Source of the DNA: Onchocerca volvulus
Lineage: Eukaryota > Nematoda > Chromadorea > Rhabditida > Onchocercidae
Length of the DNA: 64,000 nt
NCBI GenBank assembly: GCA_000499405.2
Contig: HG738140.1
Location: 2,809,024 to 2,873,023 of the forward strand
Reading direction: 5' to 3'
Made by a program: the position numbers and the translations under genes. The notes under the pieces were generated by a model. That model made no database searches. It was not told the origin of the DNA and saw only the letters and a list, made by a program, of their open reading frames with translations. Position 1 is the stretch's first letter, and each line of letters starts with the position of its first letter. Positions 12,501-25,031 of the stretch are shown here, in pieces.

Positions 12501-13790
12501 GATAATGAATCCAGTTCTGATGATTTCATTTTATTCTCTCAACAATAATTAAGATCTTAAAAAAGAGAAATAATTATATTTCTGATAATTCACAAAATTT
12601 TAGATGATAATTTTTTAATGGTTGATGAATGATCGAAATATATTTTCATTTAAATTCCAATACATCGCATATGAAATAATTAATTTTGACGATGAATAAA
12701 AAAATAATTGAAAATTCATATTTAATAACTCGGAAGAATTCATATTTTAATATTTAATATCTCAAAAGCTCCTCTTGTCTATTGATTAAAATTCGTATTT
12801 TCATATCTTATAAACGAAGAAAACTTATCTTGTTTATCTAAGTAAAAATTTTTCCTCATTCAAATTTGATTATATTATTTAACCAATAAGAAGAATCAAA
12901 TAATAATTAGACGATTAACCTCTTTAGATCTTTTGACCTTTTTATTGATAAGTTTGATTTTACGAAAACAGCCTTATCACTAACACTTACATTACAGATC
13001 ATTTGATATTTATCGATAAGTTATGTTAAATTACTAATTAAATGAATAATTCCAATAATTACATTTTTGTCGAATAAAATTGAACAAAATAAATTCCCAA
13101 GACAAAGTTATTTTCTTTCATTTTATTCAAAAAAATCCATAATTTTCTTTGCCGAATGAAAATTAATTATCTTCAGTATTATTTAATTAAGCATTTATTA
13201 GTTTTTGATGCTATAGTTGGTTTTGGCAAAGCGCAAATTATTGGTAAAATTCGAATTGATTAAATTTTCATTCGTTTCAAATTTATTCCCAAATTTTTCA
13301 TTACCTATTCTTTTCATTTTTATTATCAAATTTCTATTTTTTTTTTTTCGATTTCATTTTTGTGCGTAATTTCTGGTATTATTTGTTATATGTATTAAAG
13401 CGATAAAAAAATAATTTATTTAAAAAAAAAAAAAAGAATTGAATTTGTTTTTTTGTTTTTTTTGTTTTTCAAAAATATTTCAAAATTGTACAAATTTATT
13501 GCCAAGACTAAGATATCAAAACACTTAACTATATGTTAATAAACTCATTTAAACATTTTTATTTAATTTTTTTGCTCATTTAATTTATTTAATTAATTTT
13601 TTTTTTTTAAATGAATGCTTCTTGTTCCTTGAACTTAATATTTTTTCACTAAATTTAATTCCATATTATATCATTTTATTGCAGATATTTTGATGCAGAA
13701 ATCAATATTCATTTGAGAAATCGATTAAAAAAAATCAATATTTGAAATCAATATTTGAAAAATAATCCATCTGGATCAGAATTTAATCAA
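6599..13790. other. Gene-poor, homopolymer-rich intergenic region
   Basis: I find no convincing exon chain in these seven kilobases on either strand. The open frames present are short, Lys/Phe-rich and run through poly-A/poly-T, as expected by chance. The stretch is marked by very many T- or A-tracts of 10-22 bases (for example near 8127, 8602, 8891, 9428 and 9601) and by the diverged duplication at 10490-10990. It separates the minus-strand secreted-protein gene from the plus-strand Ly-6 gene, so the two promoters face each other across it. Confidence 0.5.
10490..10990. repeat. Two diverged copies of an approximately 345-bp unit (second copies of sampled block)
   Basis: A block with TTCATGAATGAAAATG, then GTCAGAAGACAC, then AAGAAAAAAATTCTAT at about 10550-10610 recurs at about 10895-10960 with substitutions (TTCATGAATGAAAGTG, GTCAGAAAAG, AAGAAAAAAATTCTAT). 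The flanks on both sides, built of a TTTCC(A/G)GAATT...TATAAA theme from about 10320 on, are also alignable. This looks like an old tandem duplication of about 345 bp superimposed on a shorter degenerate motif. Confidence 0.6.
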
Positions 13791-15727
13791 ATGTCAATTT
13801 TAAACTGTTCTAACTCAGAAGACATTACAATTGCGATTGTATTTTTAATTATTGGTAAGATATTAAAATTTTTTAATTTAATTTTAAATGCTAAACTAAT
13901 TAATGTTGGCGAGCCAAAAAATAAAGCTATTTTCATTTCTTCGAACATCTGGTGAAACATTAATTAATTTTTTTCCTAAAAGATGTTGCATAATCTCGAG
14001 AACTTAATCAACGTCACCAATTTTCTCGAGATTGGCAAAAAGTTCATTTTTCATTAAAAAAAAATGCACAAAGTTCAAATATTTTGCTATCATTGAAATT
14101 AATGTAGAGAAATATTTCATTTGTATCTGCAAATACATAATTATCCAGTAATACTGTAAAATAAATGAAAAACAAAACTTTCCCAAAGTTTATGATAAAT
14201 TAAGCGTAACTTACAGCATGCTTAATAATTTCTGGTCACGTAATACACGTACCGTCACCACACGTATTCAAAAGTCGTGTAAAAGGTCAAGTTGCGTGTT
14301 TCTCTTGCGTATCATTTACAAATGATTTCAATCCACGACAATTTTACGATACGAATTTCAAATTCAATACCAGTACTACCGCTCTACATCAAACACTTGA
14401 AAAGGTATCGGTCTAGAATTTGTAGAATTTCAGGTTGTACGTATGAATGATTTAATTACTTGCAAATAAGTTGTTGTAAATAAGTTACAATTTTAATTTG
14501 TAAATTTTTTTTAATTTTTAAATTTTTAAATTATTGTAATTTTTTAAATTATTTATGTATACTTTGTCAATTTTGAAATAAATCCAAATTAAATACTTTA
14601 TAAAAAGTTGTAGTTTTTTTTTCGTTAAGTATTCTTTTATTTAAGCTCTATTAATATGCATTTAAAAAATTTCAGGAAATTAAATTAATCATATGTTATG
14701 TCGATTTTATAAAGCCTAAAAACTTTTTTCATCCTTTTTTTTTTTATTTTTGAATTTAGGAAAATTTGTTATCAATGATAAATTCATATCATTTATCAGG
14801 GTGGAATATTGATACCAAAACGTGTACCAACATGTGTCGAAACATATTTCGAACATTATCCTAAATATCATCAAATGGATGTAGTATTTTGTCCAAATAC
14901 TGCCGTGGAACCAGGTTCATGTGTCACATTAAAAGGAACCTATAACGGTAAAATATTTTTCATTTTTTAAAAAATTTTTGAAATAAAACAATTTGATGTT
15001 TTTATCGGAATTTACTATCAGAAAATTTGTTTTGTTTTGTTTTTTTTTTTGCAATAATTTTTTATTTTCTCTTTATAATTTTTTTTCGTTTTTTGTTTTA
15101 TTATGTATATTTTTTTGCAAATTTTTAAATTTTGTTTTTTAATTTGTTTACAAAGTCTAGGAAATTTAGAAAATTCCTGTGATTTTTTTGTTGTCTTGCT
15201 AAAATTATTTGGCAATATTTCGAAATTTGTTTTTGAAAAATTCAATTCTTTTTGTATTATTAAATTATTTTTAATTTATCAAGAAATGTCTTTTTCAACC
15301 TTTCCTATGATATTTATGTAACGATCAATTCATTGTGTTTTTTTTTTTTTGTCTCAATGAAAAAAATTTTCATCAAAATTTAAATCTCATGTTCAGATAA
15401 TCAATATGTTCAATTGCATTTTTTTTTTTTTTGTCTACTCTGTTAAATTTTATCAAATTTTGAATTTAAATTTAAATTTCAAAATTTTCAGGTAATCAAT
15501 ATATTTATCGTAATTGTTGGAGTAAAATGTGGATTGAAAAACGATCATATGCGCAACATATGTCTGAACGATGTTATGATGATGAATTGGTGCAAAATTT
15601 TGTCGCAACAAATAATAACAAAATATGCTTTTGTGAAGATGACCTTTGTAATAGTAGTAACCATGACCGATTATCTAATGACCTTTGCTTTATAATTTTA
15701 TTTGTCATATTTTTATATTTATATTAA
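13791..15727 (+). CDS. GPI-anchored Ly-6/uPAR-type surface protein, ODR-2/HOT-like
   Basis: Four exons, 13791-13854, 14217-14404, 14800-14947 and 15492-15727, join with perfect phases (1, 0, 1) and good GT/AG sites, giving 211 residues. The N-terminus has a hydrophobic signal segment crossing the first junction (ITIAIVFLII then ACLIISG). The mature part has the Ly-6 signature: an opening CFSC (about residue 47), further cysteines in PTCVETYF, VFCPNT, GSCVTL, RNCW and ERCYD, and a closing CFCEDDLCN. The last 20 residues (CFIILFVIFLYLY) are hydrophobic, fitting a GPI-attachment signal. Length and spacing fit nematode ODR-2/HOT proteins, neuronal cell-surface proteins linked in C. elegans to olfaction; assignment within the Ly-6 superfamily is inference. 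An AATAAA lies about 140 bases after the stop, near 15869. Confidence 0.8.
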
Positions 15728-17534
15728 TTAATTAATTAATTATATTTAATTAATTTAGCAATTTGTTTCGTAATGTTGGATATTTTGTATAAAAACTTGA
15801 CAGGACAATTTTTCATCCAGGTATTATGATTTATAATTGCATGCTGCATGCTGCATGCTTAGATTAAGAAAATAAACTGTTGACACAACAATTTTTCACC
15901 AAAATATTATAAATTGCAATTGCATGCTACATATTACTTAAATAAATTTTTAAAATGAAAGAATGCAAACGCTTTCCTAAAATGTAATTCAGATATTGAT
16001 CAAGTAATCAATCAAGATATTCCGATAAGTTAATTATTACTTCATTCTCGAGAAATTGTTTTTAAATATTGAATTAGAAGATTGATGATATCGAAATTTT
16101 ATTTTTTTTTTCTATTTTTTTTTTTAACTTGCAGTTTTTTTCGTACTTGTAATTTGGATTTTATAGATGTGACAAAAATGAATTGAGGAATCAAAATGAG
16201 ACATTGCCTTATCATTCAATAAAATAAGACCTCTGATAAAAACAGAATAGAAATTGAATAATTGATATGAAAGGTCATTATGAAAGGTCATGATGATCAT
16301 GATCATTATCTTGATCAGATTTCAATCTATTCTTGTTTGTGTGATAAATTTGAGGAACTATCAGGCTTTAATCTTTATGTATATATCGGCCGTATTTCGG
16401 ATACGGCCTAATTGTTTTCATTTTCAATAAAATGAATAATAATCTGAATTCACCGGAAATATGCTGATAATAATCAGATTTACCGAAAATTCAGTGATAA
16501 TAATTTAAAATTCAAATTATTCGTCTATTGATATTGTAATTCTTTTATTAAAATTAAAATATAGCCAAATATTTACTCAAGTAATTAATTACACCTAGTT
16601 GGAAATGATATGATACTTTATTATGTAATTCCAAATTCAAATTATTAATGAAAAAGAACTTATTAATGAATGAAAATATTCTCTCCACTTCCGGATTTTT
16701 CACCAAGCTCGATTTCCTAATTTTAATCAATCTTTGGCATCAATTTCAACTTAAGTTTTATACATTCTAATACACAAACATTATCTTGTGATTTAAATTA
16801 AAAAAAAAAATAAATTCTTCATTACTTGCCAAATTTTTGAAATAAAATCTCAAAATTTTTAATGAATCATTCTGGCAAAAGAAAAAATAAACTTTTCCTG
16901 AAGTTTTTGAAGTTTTTCAAAGCTTCTGAAGTTCAAAGAAAGACAAAAACACAATTATAAAAATAAAAAAAAAAAGTGAAAAAAAACATTAAAAGGCATT
17001 ATTATGAAGCACAAATGATTATTCAAATACAATTAAAGTCATATTCTGATAAAAATGAACGAGAATTAGCACCATTATTAAATCGAAAAAGGCAATTTAT
17101 AATATCAAATAAATCATGTAATTAAGTAATTAGTTAATGGATAAACTTTTAATCCAAAACATGAGTAAACAATCATTAAGATTGAAAGATCGAATAATAT
17201 TGGCAAATTTTTTCAATTTTCTAAAAAAGCAATCTTAAAACAACATTATCCAAACTTAATCATTTTTATTGCCTGAAAATCGTGCAAAACAATTTTTAAT
17301 AAGTTATCGATTTTTACTTCTTTGCAATACTTTTTCAAAATTTTACTTTACTTTTCTCTAGCTTTGAGAATTTCTTTAATTTTTTAATTTATGTCTTACT
17401 AAAAATATCTGTTATGCTTATAATAGTTCAACTAATTAATTACAAGCATGATTACTTAAATAATTAATTACCATATTTTAATTTTTTTCTCCCATTTATT
17501 CAAATAAAAAAATGCGAAAATTAAACAAAAATTG
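15728..17534. other. Intergenic region between convergent Ly-6 and sulfotransferase genes
   Basis: No exon is seen. It contains a short TGCATGC-type triplet repeat (near 15838-15860, GCATGCTGCATGCTGCATGC), homopolymer tracts, and the strong hairpin at 16388-16408. The two flanking genes end here facing each other, so both 3' untranslated regions must fall inside. Confidence 0.5.
16388..16408. other. Perfect 8-bp stem with TTCGG loop
   Basis: GGCCGTAT and ATACGGCC are exactly complementary and enclose TTCGG. The GC-rich stem stands out in AT-rich surroundings. A UUCGG loop is unusually stable in RNA. It lies between the convergent 3' ends of the Ly-6 and sulfotransferase genes, so it could mark a 3' end or be the remnant of a repeat; no function can be assigned. 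Confidence 0.4.
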
Positions 17535-20350
17535 CTACAAAAATGATTTCTCGTCCCAATTCCACCGTTGATTTACCATTTGAATAAATTTTGCATTATA
17601 CGGCCGAAAACTTTTGCGTAATTTTAATTGAATTTCTGGCGTAATATTTACGTGTGGACGACCTTTCGTATTTCCGAGACATTTTGCCGTGTATCGATCT
17701 TTTCGCCGGAAACAATAAAATCCTTTTTGCTCATTGAAAATCAATTGATCCGGTTTAAATAATTCCGGAATTTGCAAAAATCGCTCAACTTTTCGCAACT
17801 GAAAAAAAGAAAAAAAAGTGATAAGAGAAAAAATTATTAAAATCGAATCAATTAATTTCTGATAATAACATATACAATGACTTTTGATAATACTTCTGAT
17901 AATGATTTTTTTTTTCGATTTCTGATAATCATTTACAACTTTTCTAAAAAAATGGAAAATATTTTGAACATGCATTATCTCTTTCTATAAATTGCTTTAA
18001 AGATTCAAAAATAGAAATATTTTTTTTAAATCGAAATCTCAATTATCAATAAAAACTACACCTGTGATAAGGGATCCACGATAAACTTATCACCATCCAG
18101 AATTAGGAAATTTTTTAGTGAAAAATATTTCAACCATTGAGACATATGAAGTGAATAGAGCGAATTACGCACTGGTTTATAATTAATATTAATTGTAAAA
18201 CTATCATTGAGAAATGCTTCTGTTTCAAATGATGGTTTCGTTTTATTTCGTTCATGTTTCGTGTACAATACCTGAAAACGTGTAGAACACCTGAAAACGT
18301 GTATCTGAAAACGTGTAAAATACCTGAAAACGTGTAGAATATCTGAAAACGTGTAGAATACTTGAAAATATGCAACTTATAAAATGCAAAAAAAAATTTG
18401 GTGAAAACTTATCGACTTGTCACAACTTTCGTTTAAGATTAATCAGTCTTGCTTTTTTTTTTTTTTTTCCCTAAAGATTCAATTTACAGATTTTATCAAT
18501 TAGTTGCATTTCCTTCTTTTTTTAACTTTACAAAATTTGAAATCAAATTCTACAAAATTTTATATCATCATATTATTATTACAATTTTGACTTCACAAAA
18601 GTTGAAATCATATCCTTCAAATTTTATATCATCACATCATTATTACAAACTTTATAATTTCATCCTAATCCAAAACTCTTAGCTTTCATAATCCCAAAAG
18701 AAAGTTTGGTTATTCTTATTTTTTCAAATAATTAATTTTTTCAATTATTATTTCTTCATTCCTCGCCATTTTTTTTTTTTTTTCTTAGCGATTTCTAACT
18801 TTTATTATTATGTAACTTACATGTAAATGCTAAAAGTACAAATATCTAAAATGTTCCAAAAATATTGCTGAATTGTGAATGTCAGTTTTGTCGCAAAAAA
18901 GGACAAAAAAAAAACGAATTGAAAATTTTTATTTCAAGGATGAAATTTCTTCGAAAATTCAAAGATATTATTACAACTCAGCGCAAAAATTTTCACGCAA
19001 TCAAAATTTTAATTCGAAAGATTTTTTTTTTTTTTTTTTCACTGAATACAAAAAAACTACGTTTTATTTGAAAGATGAAAATTTTATGAGAGATCATGAA
19101 TAATTTCCTACTCTCATAAATCAACATGAAATTTGTCCTTTTCAATTCTTACGAAAATTGAAAAATGAAAATTTCATTGCGAAACCATTGCGAAGTATTT
19201 TTTATCATTTTCAATTTAATCAAAGAAACAAAATTACCTGAGTAAAATCACTAATGGTACGAATAACCGGATCTCGTAGTATTAATATCAATTTCATTGA
19301 ACTATTTAAACGATGAACTCTTTCTGGTGCATATTGATTTGTGAAATAACCTGGTGTTTTTTCGATTGTCACCTAAAAAAAAAAAAAAAATAAGTTTCGA
19401 CTGTCACTTAAAAAAGCAAATTTTTCGATTGTCTCCGAAAAAAAAAAGAATAACTTTCAGATTGTTACTTAAAAAACAATTTTTCGATTGTTAATTGAAT
19501 TTAATCTAACCTTATATTTAATTTGCTTAAATAAAAAATTAATGTTCAAATATTTTCAGTAGAATTTTTTTTTTTGGATAAAAAGGTTTACTGTACTTTT
19601 CCAGATTTTGAAAAATATCATCAAAAAATAGTGAACACCGAAAGAAAACTGAAACCTGTTCCGGATAGGTATGCGGCATTTGTCGACGATACCAATCTGC
19701 TCCTTTGATATATGTGTCATTATCGTTGAAAAAATGTATTTCATGTCGAGCGACACGTACGTAAGGTTGTATTGCAAGCGCATCAAGTAACGCTCTCGTA
19801 CCACCTTTACGTACGCCAATAATTAAGCATTGCGGTAAACGCTGTTGTCTACGACGTGCCAATGATGGCGCTGCTAAAGGTACGCTGAAATGATCGAAAT
19901 TTATTCTCGAAATTTCAAAATTCAGAATTACAATTTAGAATAAATTGAATTTTATGAAATTTATATGATCATTTCGATTTTTAAAATTCATTATGCATTA
20001 TTTAATTGCCTAAAATTAATTGGAAAGTTTTAAAGTTTAATAAAGTAAATGATGAGAAATTGAAAGATGAAGAATTTCTGATTGCTGAATTTATTTTATT
20101 TCGGAGATCAAAGAATAATGAGGGATTATTTTTGGGTAATTTCACCTAGATCAAGAATTTATAATTAATTTAACCTTTCAGTATTTATTGATTCACTACT
20201 ATCATATTGTCCATAAAGTGGTGTTTCACTGATTGATGGATAAGTTCCGGATACATGTAAGCTAAGTAAGCTGGTATTTATCACTGATATTATCACTATT
20301 AATATACATCCTGTAGTAAATAATGTTATCTTCAACGCTGATTTTTCCAT
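17535..20350 (-). CDS. hst-3: Heparan sulfate glucosamine 3-O-sulfotransferase (HS3ST)
   Basis: Transfers sulfate from PAPS to the 3-OH of glucosamine in heparan sulfate, in the Golgi. Five exons join in phase: 20350-20175, 19884-19656, 19372-19238, 18271-18062 and 17798-17535, giving 337 residues, normal for the family. Residues about 10-30 (LFTTGCILIVIISVINTSLL) form the type II membrane anchor, followed by a short stem. The 5'-PAPS loop is GVRKGGTRALLDAL; HEIHFFND follows with the conserved Glu-Ile-His-Phe-Phe; the 3'-phosphate site is LILRDPVIRTISDF; EKTPGYF precedes it. The C-terminal part has the family's cysteine pair (GFYCFRR...AKCLG), the KGRPH substrate/PAPS loop and the closing LRKSFRPYNAKF...W-WD. 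Start: the ATG at 20350 precedes the anchor, although the frame is open further upstream to 20455. All catalytic landmarks are present, so it should be active. Whether it is of the HS3ST1/5 or HS3ST3 type is not resolved. Confidence 0.95.
18271..18362 (-). repeat. 19-bp tandem repeat carrying duplicated splice acceptors at intron 3/exon 4 of hst-3
   Basis: On the minus strand the unit is about GTATTCTACACGTTTTCAG. TTTTCAG motifs end at 18272, 18291, 18305, 18324 and 18343, and a degenerate one near 18362; spacings are 19, 14, 19, 19 and 19. The first bases of exon 4 (GTATTGTACACG) belong to the same unit, so the array arose by slippage over the real 3' splice site. Confidence 0.85.
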
Positions 20351-20549
20351 TTTAAACGCATATTTAAATTCTGAAATGATAAAAGATGGAAGAGTGGAAT
20401 AATTTGTTTTATTTACGTAAATAAAAACACGCGGAATTTCACGGAAATTTCGCATTCACACGTAAATTTATTCGTTTTGGAATAAATGAATATGTCGTTT
20501 GTTGTTTTGTTGTTTTTTCTAAAAGAGTTACAGAAAAACTAATTGATTA

Positions 20550-20928
20550 ATTATATATATATATATATATATATATTTTTTAGAGCTGTACTTTTGTATT
20601 CTTTTCTGTAATTCAATAGTAAAGGCAATCGTATGTCATTTATTTATTTAATGCAAAATAAGTAAACAAAGTTTGTAGAAGTAAAGTAAATAAAACCTTT
20701 GAGAAATATTTTGGGACAAGTAAAAATAGATCAAAAATCACAATAATTATTAGCTGGAAAGATGGTATTGATTTAATTTTATAATAAGGCTGAATTATTA
20801 TTAATAATAACAATAATAAAACCACAGCAATTAATATATATACATATTAGCCGAAAATAATATGATCATTTAGTCTTAAATAAGGTTGAATTATTACATT
20901 AATTAATTAATTAATTAATACGAAAGAC

Positions 20929-20991
<63 letters not shown>

Positions 20992-21001
20992 AATAAATAA
21001 T
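20550..21001. repeat. Microsatellites: (AT)n, (AAT)n and (AAAT)n
   Basis: An alternating AT run covers about 20550-20577. A pure AAT/TAA run of about 18 units covers 20930-20983 and passes directly into AAAT units up to about 21001. A TTAA-rich run (AATTAATTAATT) lies at 20900-20918. Confidence 0.9.
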
Positions 21002-22269
21002 AGTAATAATAAATAATAGTGATAATAAGACTAAATTTTGATCTTTCTGTCGAGATATTAGTGATAAAAAACTAGCGAAAAGTTCAAAATATAGACTGAT
21101 GGTTTATTATCAATTATAAACTGCAATAATAGATAAAAATATGAAAATAAATTTTCTCAAACAAGTTGAAATTTGCTGAAAAGATATAGTAAAAACTTCA
21201 AAATTTCCAACAATTATATTAAATTCATTGCCAAAAACGATGATTAAATTGAAAGAAAGAGAATTATTTTAAATAAATGAACGAAGAATTGATTTTAACA
21301 AATTTCTAAATTTTTTGAAATTGATTTCAAAAAGTATTTTGAAATCAATTGAGCAGATTTTCAAAATTTATTACAGCTAAATCTGGAAGAAAATTTGAAC
21401 TTTTTCCCACGATCAGGAAGAAAATCTTTCACAGCTGTGAACTATTTTTGCTTTTTTAAGGTTTATCATCGATCTATCTTTAATCAAATGAATGAAAAGA
21501 AAAATTTGAAATATAATTGTTGCAATTTTAATAATCGATTACAAATATAATAATTTCAAATACACGAATTTATATCTATAAGTATAGAAATAAAAACTTC
21601 ATAATAAACTTTGTGAACTTGTTGATTTTTCATGAAAGAAATCTCCGATCATTTCATCTGAACTACAAATAATTGAATTATAATAAATATTTAGGAAATT
21701 ATAAATTACATTTGAATTATTTCAATTTTATATTAAATTCATTTAAATTAAACTTGATATAAAATTGAAATAAACTTTCTTCCAGCAAGAATAAAATTTC
21801 CAATCGCTATTGTTTGGTCATCTTATGAAAATAAAATCAATAAAATATCACAATTTAAAAAAAAAAAAAAAAAAAAAGCGATCAAAATTACTTAACAACA
21901 ATGATTTTAATCAAATTAAAGAGCAAATAATTAAACCGACAAAAAAATTTCATATCTAATTGTTTATTATAGATTCATCAAAAATATTTACAAATAATTT
22001 GATCTTTAATCGATGATTTTTCAAATTTTGGGAAATCTCGGAAACTGACCCTTATAAAGACAATAATAAATATTCGTCACCTACTTGCGGTAAATCAAAT
22101 TTTCCAAGTTCTTTTTTTTTCGTTATCTTATCTAAATTATTTTAAGATTTTATATTTCACTAAAAAAAAAAAAAAAAAATGAAATTTCATATTTTTCTGA
22201 AAGAATATCTTTATAACTATTGATATTTTCTTAACATTTCCCGTAATTTGAGACATACTTTTATAGTGT

Positions 22270-22495
22270 AATAGAAGAAAAATATCTTTTGGCAACATCT
22301 CGTCTGCTTTTTCGATTGCTAATATAACATAAAATAATAAAATGAGAAAAAAAAAATCCATTTGAAATAATAAAACAAAAATGCCTTTTAGCAACATATC
22401 GCTTGCTTTTTCGATTGCTAATATTACATAAATTAATAAAACGAAAAAAAAAATTATTAAAAAAAATCCAACTGAAATAAAAAATAAATGATTTA
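22270..22495. repeat. Tandem duplication of an approximately 100-bp unit
   Basis: The segment TTTTGGCAACATCTCGTCTG... with CTTTTTCGATTGCTAATAT at 22287 recurs 99 bases later at 22386 (TTTTAGCAACATATCGCTTG..., again CTTTTTCGATTGCTAATAT), followed in both copies by A-tracts and ATCCA(T/A)(T/C)TGAAATAA. Confidence 0.8.
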
Positions 22496-23809
22496 GAGAA
22501 TGAAAGTGATCATTTTGCAATCTTTATTGATTTTCTAATCAATAAAAATAAAAATTGAATAAAATATTTCAAAAAAAAAAAAAAAAGAAGACAATTTGGT
22601 GAAGAAATTTTATTATAAATTTAACAATTCGTATCAAAATTTAAATTTGTAAAATTGTTTGTTTATTGTGAAAAAGAAAAATTTTACTTGCATGAACGAT
22701 AAAATGAATGAATGCCATTTAACAATTGAATTATATCAATGCAAAATGAAATTATTTCATTTTATTTTATAAATGTAAACAAAAAATTTCGATACTATTG
22801 GAAAAATTTTTGAAATAGAATTCAAAATACAATGAATTGTTTAAAATTTAAAAACATCGAATTTGGAATAAACTTAAAATATGTCAAAAACATAAATTTT
22901 AAAAATGTTAAATTTGTTTTATGCTTCGTTTTGAATTTCGCGTAGCATTTTTAAATAATTTTTTCTTTCGATAAATTAAGAAATAAAAATAATTAGTAAA
23001 GAATTTAAATATAATAAAAACTAAATGATTTAGTGAATGTGATCTTTGGACTTTCATTAAAAAATTTTACGTAAAATGACTTTTAATCTATCCGGTAAAT
23101 CTATCATCCAATAGTATCAGTTTGCAATCACTACTTAATCCCCTGAATATTTAAATTGCAATATGGAGACAAAAGATGACAACTGTTTGAAAATAAATGG
23201 CGATTTTAGAGAAAATATGAGCCTTAAAATAAACTTGAAATAATGTAAAGATAAAATGATAAAAATTAAATACCAGTAAAACAACACGAATAGAAACAAA
23301 TTGAAAAAACAAACTGAAAATTTGATTTTGAAGGATAATTGGCCAGTTATAAGAAAGTAAGTAAAACTTTGGTACAGCAAAGAAGTTTGTTATTTTCTAC
23401 TCTTTCAAAATTTTTTTTTATTTTTTTTTTTGAATCATTTGAAAAATGAATTTTTAGAAACGATCAATTTATCACTTCCAAAATCATTCGATCATTTGGT
23501 GTTATGCATTTTGAATTATTCATTGAACATTTAGATGGAATAGAAAAAATTTTTTTTGATTTCAAATTTGACATTTGAAGAAATTTCGAAAATCTTTGTT
23601 TATCATTCAATTTGAATGAGAACATATTAGAAAAAAACTAAAAATAAATGCAACAAATGCTTGAAAATTTTTGCCATTTTTTTTAGCAAAATAATTGCAA
23701 ATTTCATTAATAAATAACATTAATTGAATAGATAGAAATTATAAAATTCGTCATTAAATGGAAAATATTTAAAACATAAAATTAAAAAGAATTTGAAAAG
23801 CAAAGTGCG

Positions 23810-24460
23810 AATTAAATTTTTTCAATTAATTACAAATTAATTAGCTAAAACATTTGCAAGTTTATTTGCTGTGAATGCTATTTAAGTTTGTTGTATATAA
23901 TTGATTGTAAAATGAGATGAGATAAAAGAAGGTAAAAATATGTGAAGATAAATGTAAAAGAAAATGAACAATAAAGTGATAATTAAATTATTATTTTTTA
24001 ATTAATGATAATTAATTAATTATAATTATATATCTATTTATTATAAATTACTACTTAGATTTATTGCTCATTATTGATTGCAAAATGAGATAGAAGAATT
24101 GGAAATATATCTGAAGATGAAAATGAAAAAAGTGAACAGCAAAATTTCAATTAAATTTTTTCAATTAAATTAATAAATTTTTTCAGTTAAATTTCAATTA
24201 AATTAATATTTTTTCAGTTAATAGCAATTAATTAATTACACTTGGAACGCGCATTTAACTATGAGTGCTATTTAGACTTATTAATTATAATTAGCTGTAA
24301 AATAACATTGATGACGTACACGTCAAAGAACGTGAACAGCCAATTAATAGCAATTAATTAATTAATTAAAACAATTGAAAGTTTATTTGCCATAAAATGC
24401 TACTTAAGCTTATTGCATATAATTGATCGTAAAATGAGGTTAGCAAAAAAAAAAAACGAG
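23810..24460. repeat. Four degenerate copies of a 170-190-bp repeat
   Basis: Each copy contains an AATTAATTA-rich start, a middle of the form TTTATTTGC-x-ATGCTA(T/C)TTA, then ATAATTGAT(T/C)GTAAAATGAG. The last block appears near 23908, 24088, 24289 (diverged) and 24419. Copies differ by substitutions and small indels, indicating an old satellite. Confidence 0.6.
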
Positions 24461-24610
24461 GGACGTGTAACGGATAATGAATTGAAAATTGTCTGCCAAA
24501 CTTGTGCGAATGAATTTTTCGAGCAAATGTGATGAAAAGTTCGAAAAGATAATGCTACAGCTGTCACTTTTTCCATCAGCCAATTGTATCATCATCATTA
24601 TCATCATTAT

Positions 24611-25031
24611 CACGTAATATCATCATTGTCATGTCATGTTTTATAGCCATTCCAAATTGACAACTAATTTCTCTAAATTATCGATTGATGGATGTAACAG
24701 ATTTTAAATAATCACGTAATATCATCATTATCATGTCATATTGTATATCCATTCCAAATTGACATTTAACTTTTCTAAATTATCGATTGATGGAAAAAAA
24801 TAGGCATGAAAGATTTAAATAATCACGTAATATCATCATTATCATGTCATATTTTATAGCCATTCCAAATTGACATTTAATTTTTCTAAATTATCGATTG
24901 ATAGAGAAAAAATAGATATGAAAGATTTAAATAATCACGTAATATCATCGTTATCATGTCATATTTTATAGCCATTCCAAATTGATATTTAATTTTTCTA
25001 AATTATCGATTGGCAAATATAAAAGATATTA
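24611..25031. repeat. Satellite of four approximately 102-112-bp units
   Basis: Units begin with CACGTAATATCATC at 24611, 24713, 24824 and 24936. Each then has ATCATGTCAT, GCCATTCCAAATTGA and TTTCTAAATTATCGATTG. Units 2-4 share the longer spacer ending TTTAAATAAT. Conservation between units is high, so the array is fairly young. Confidence 0.9.

Noticed and set aside
22137..22520. Minus-strand hydrophobic open frame of 127 codons with an internal repeat
   Set aside because: It is the translation of a 100-bp non-coding duplication plus T-tracts (poly-Phe); no start context or splice partners.
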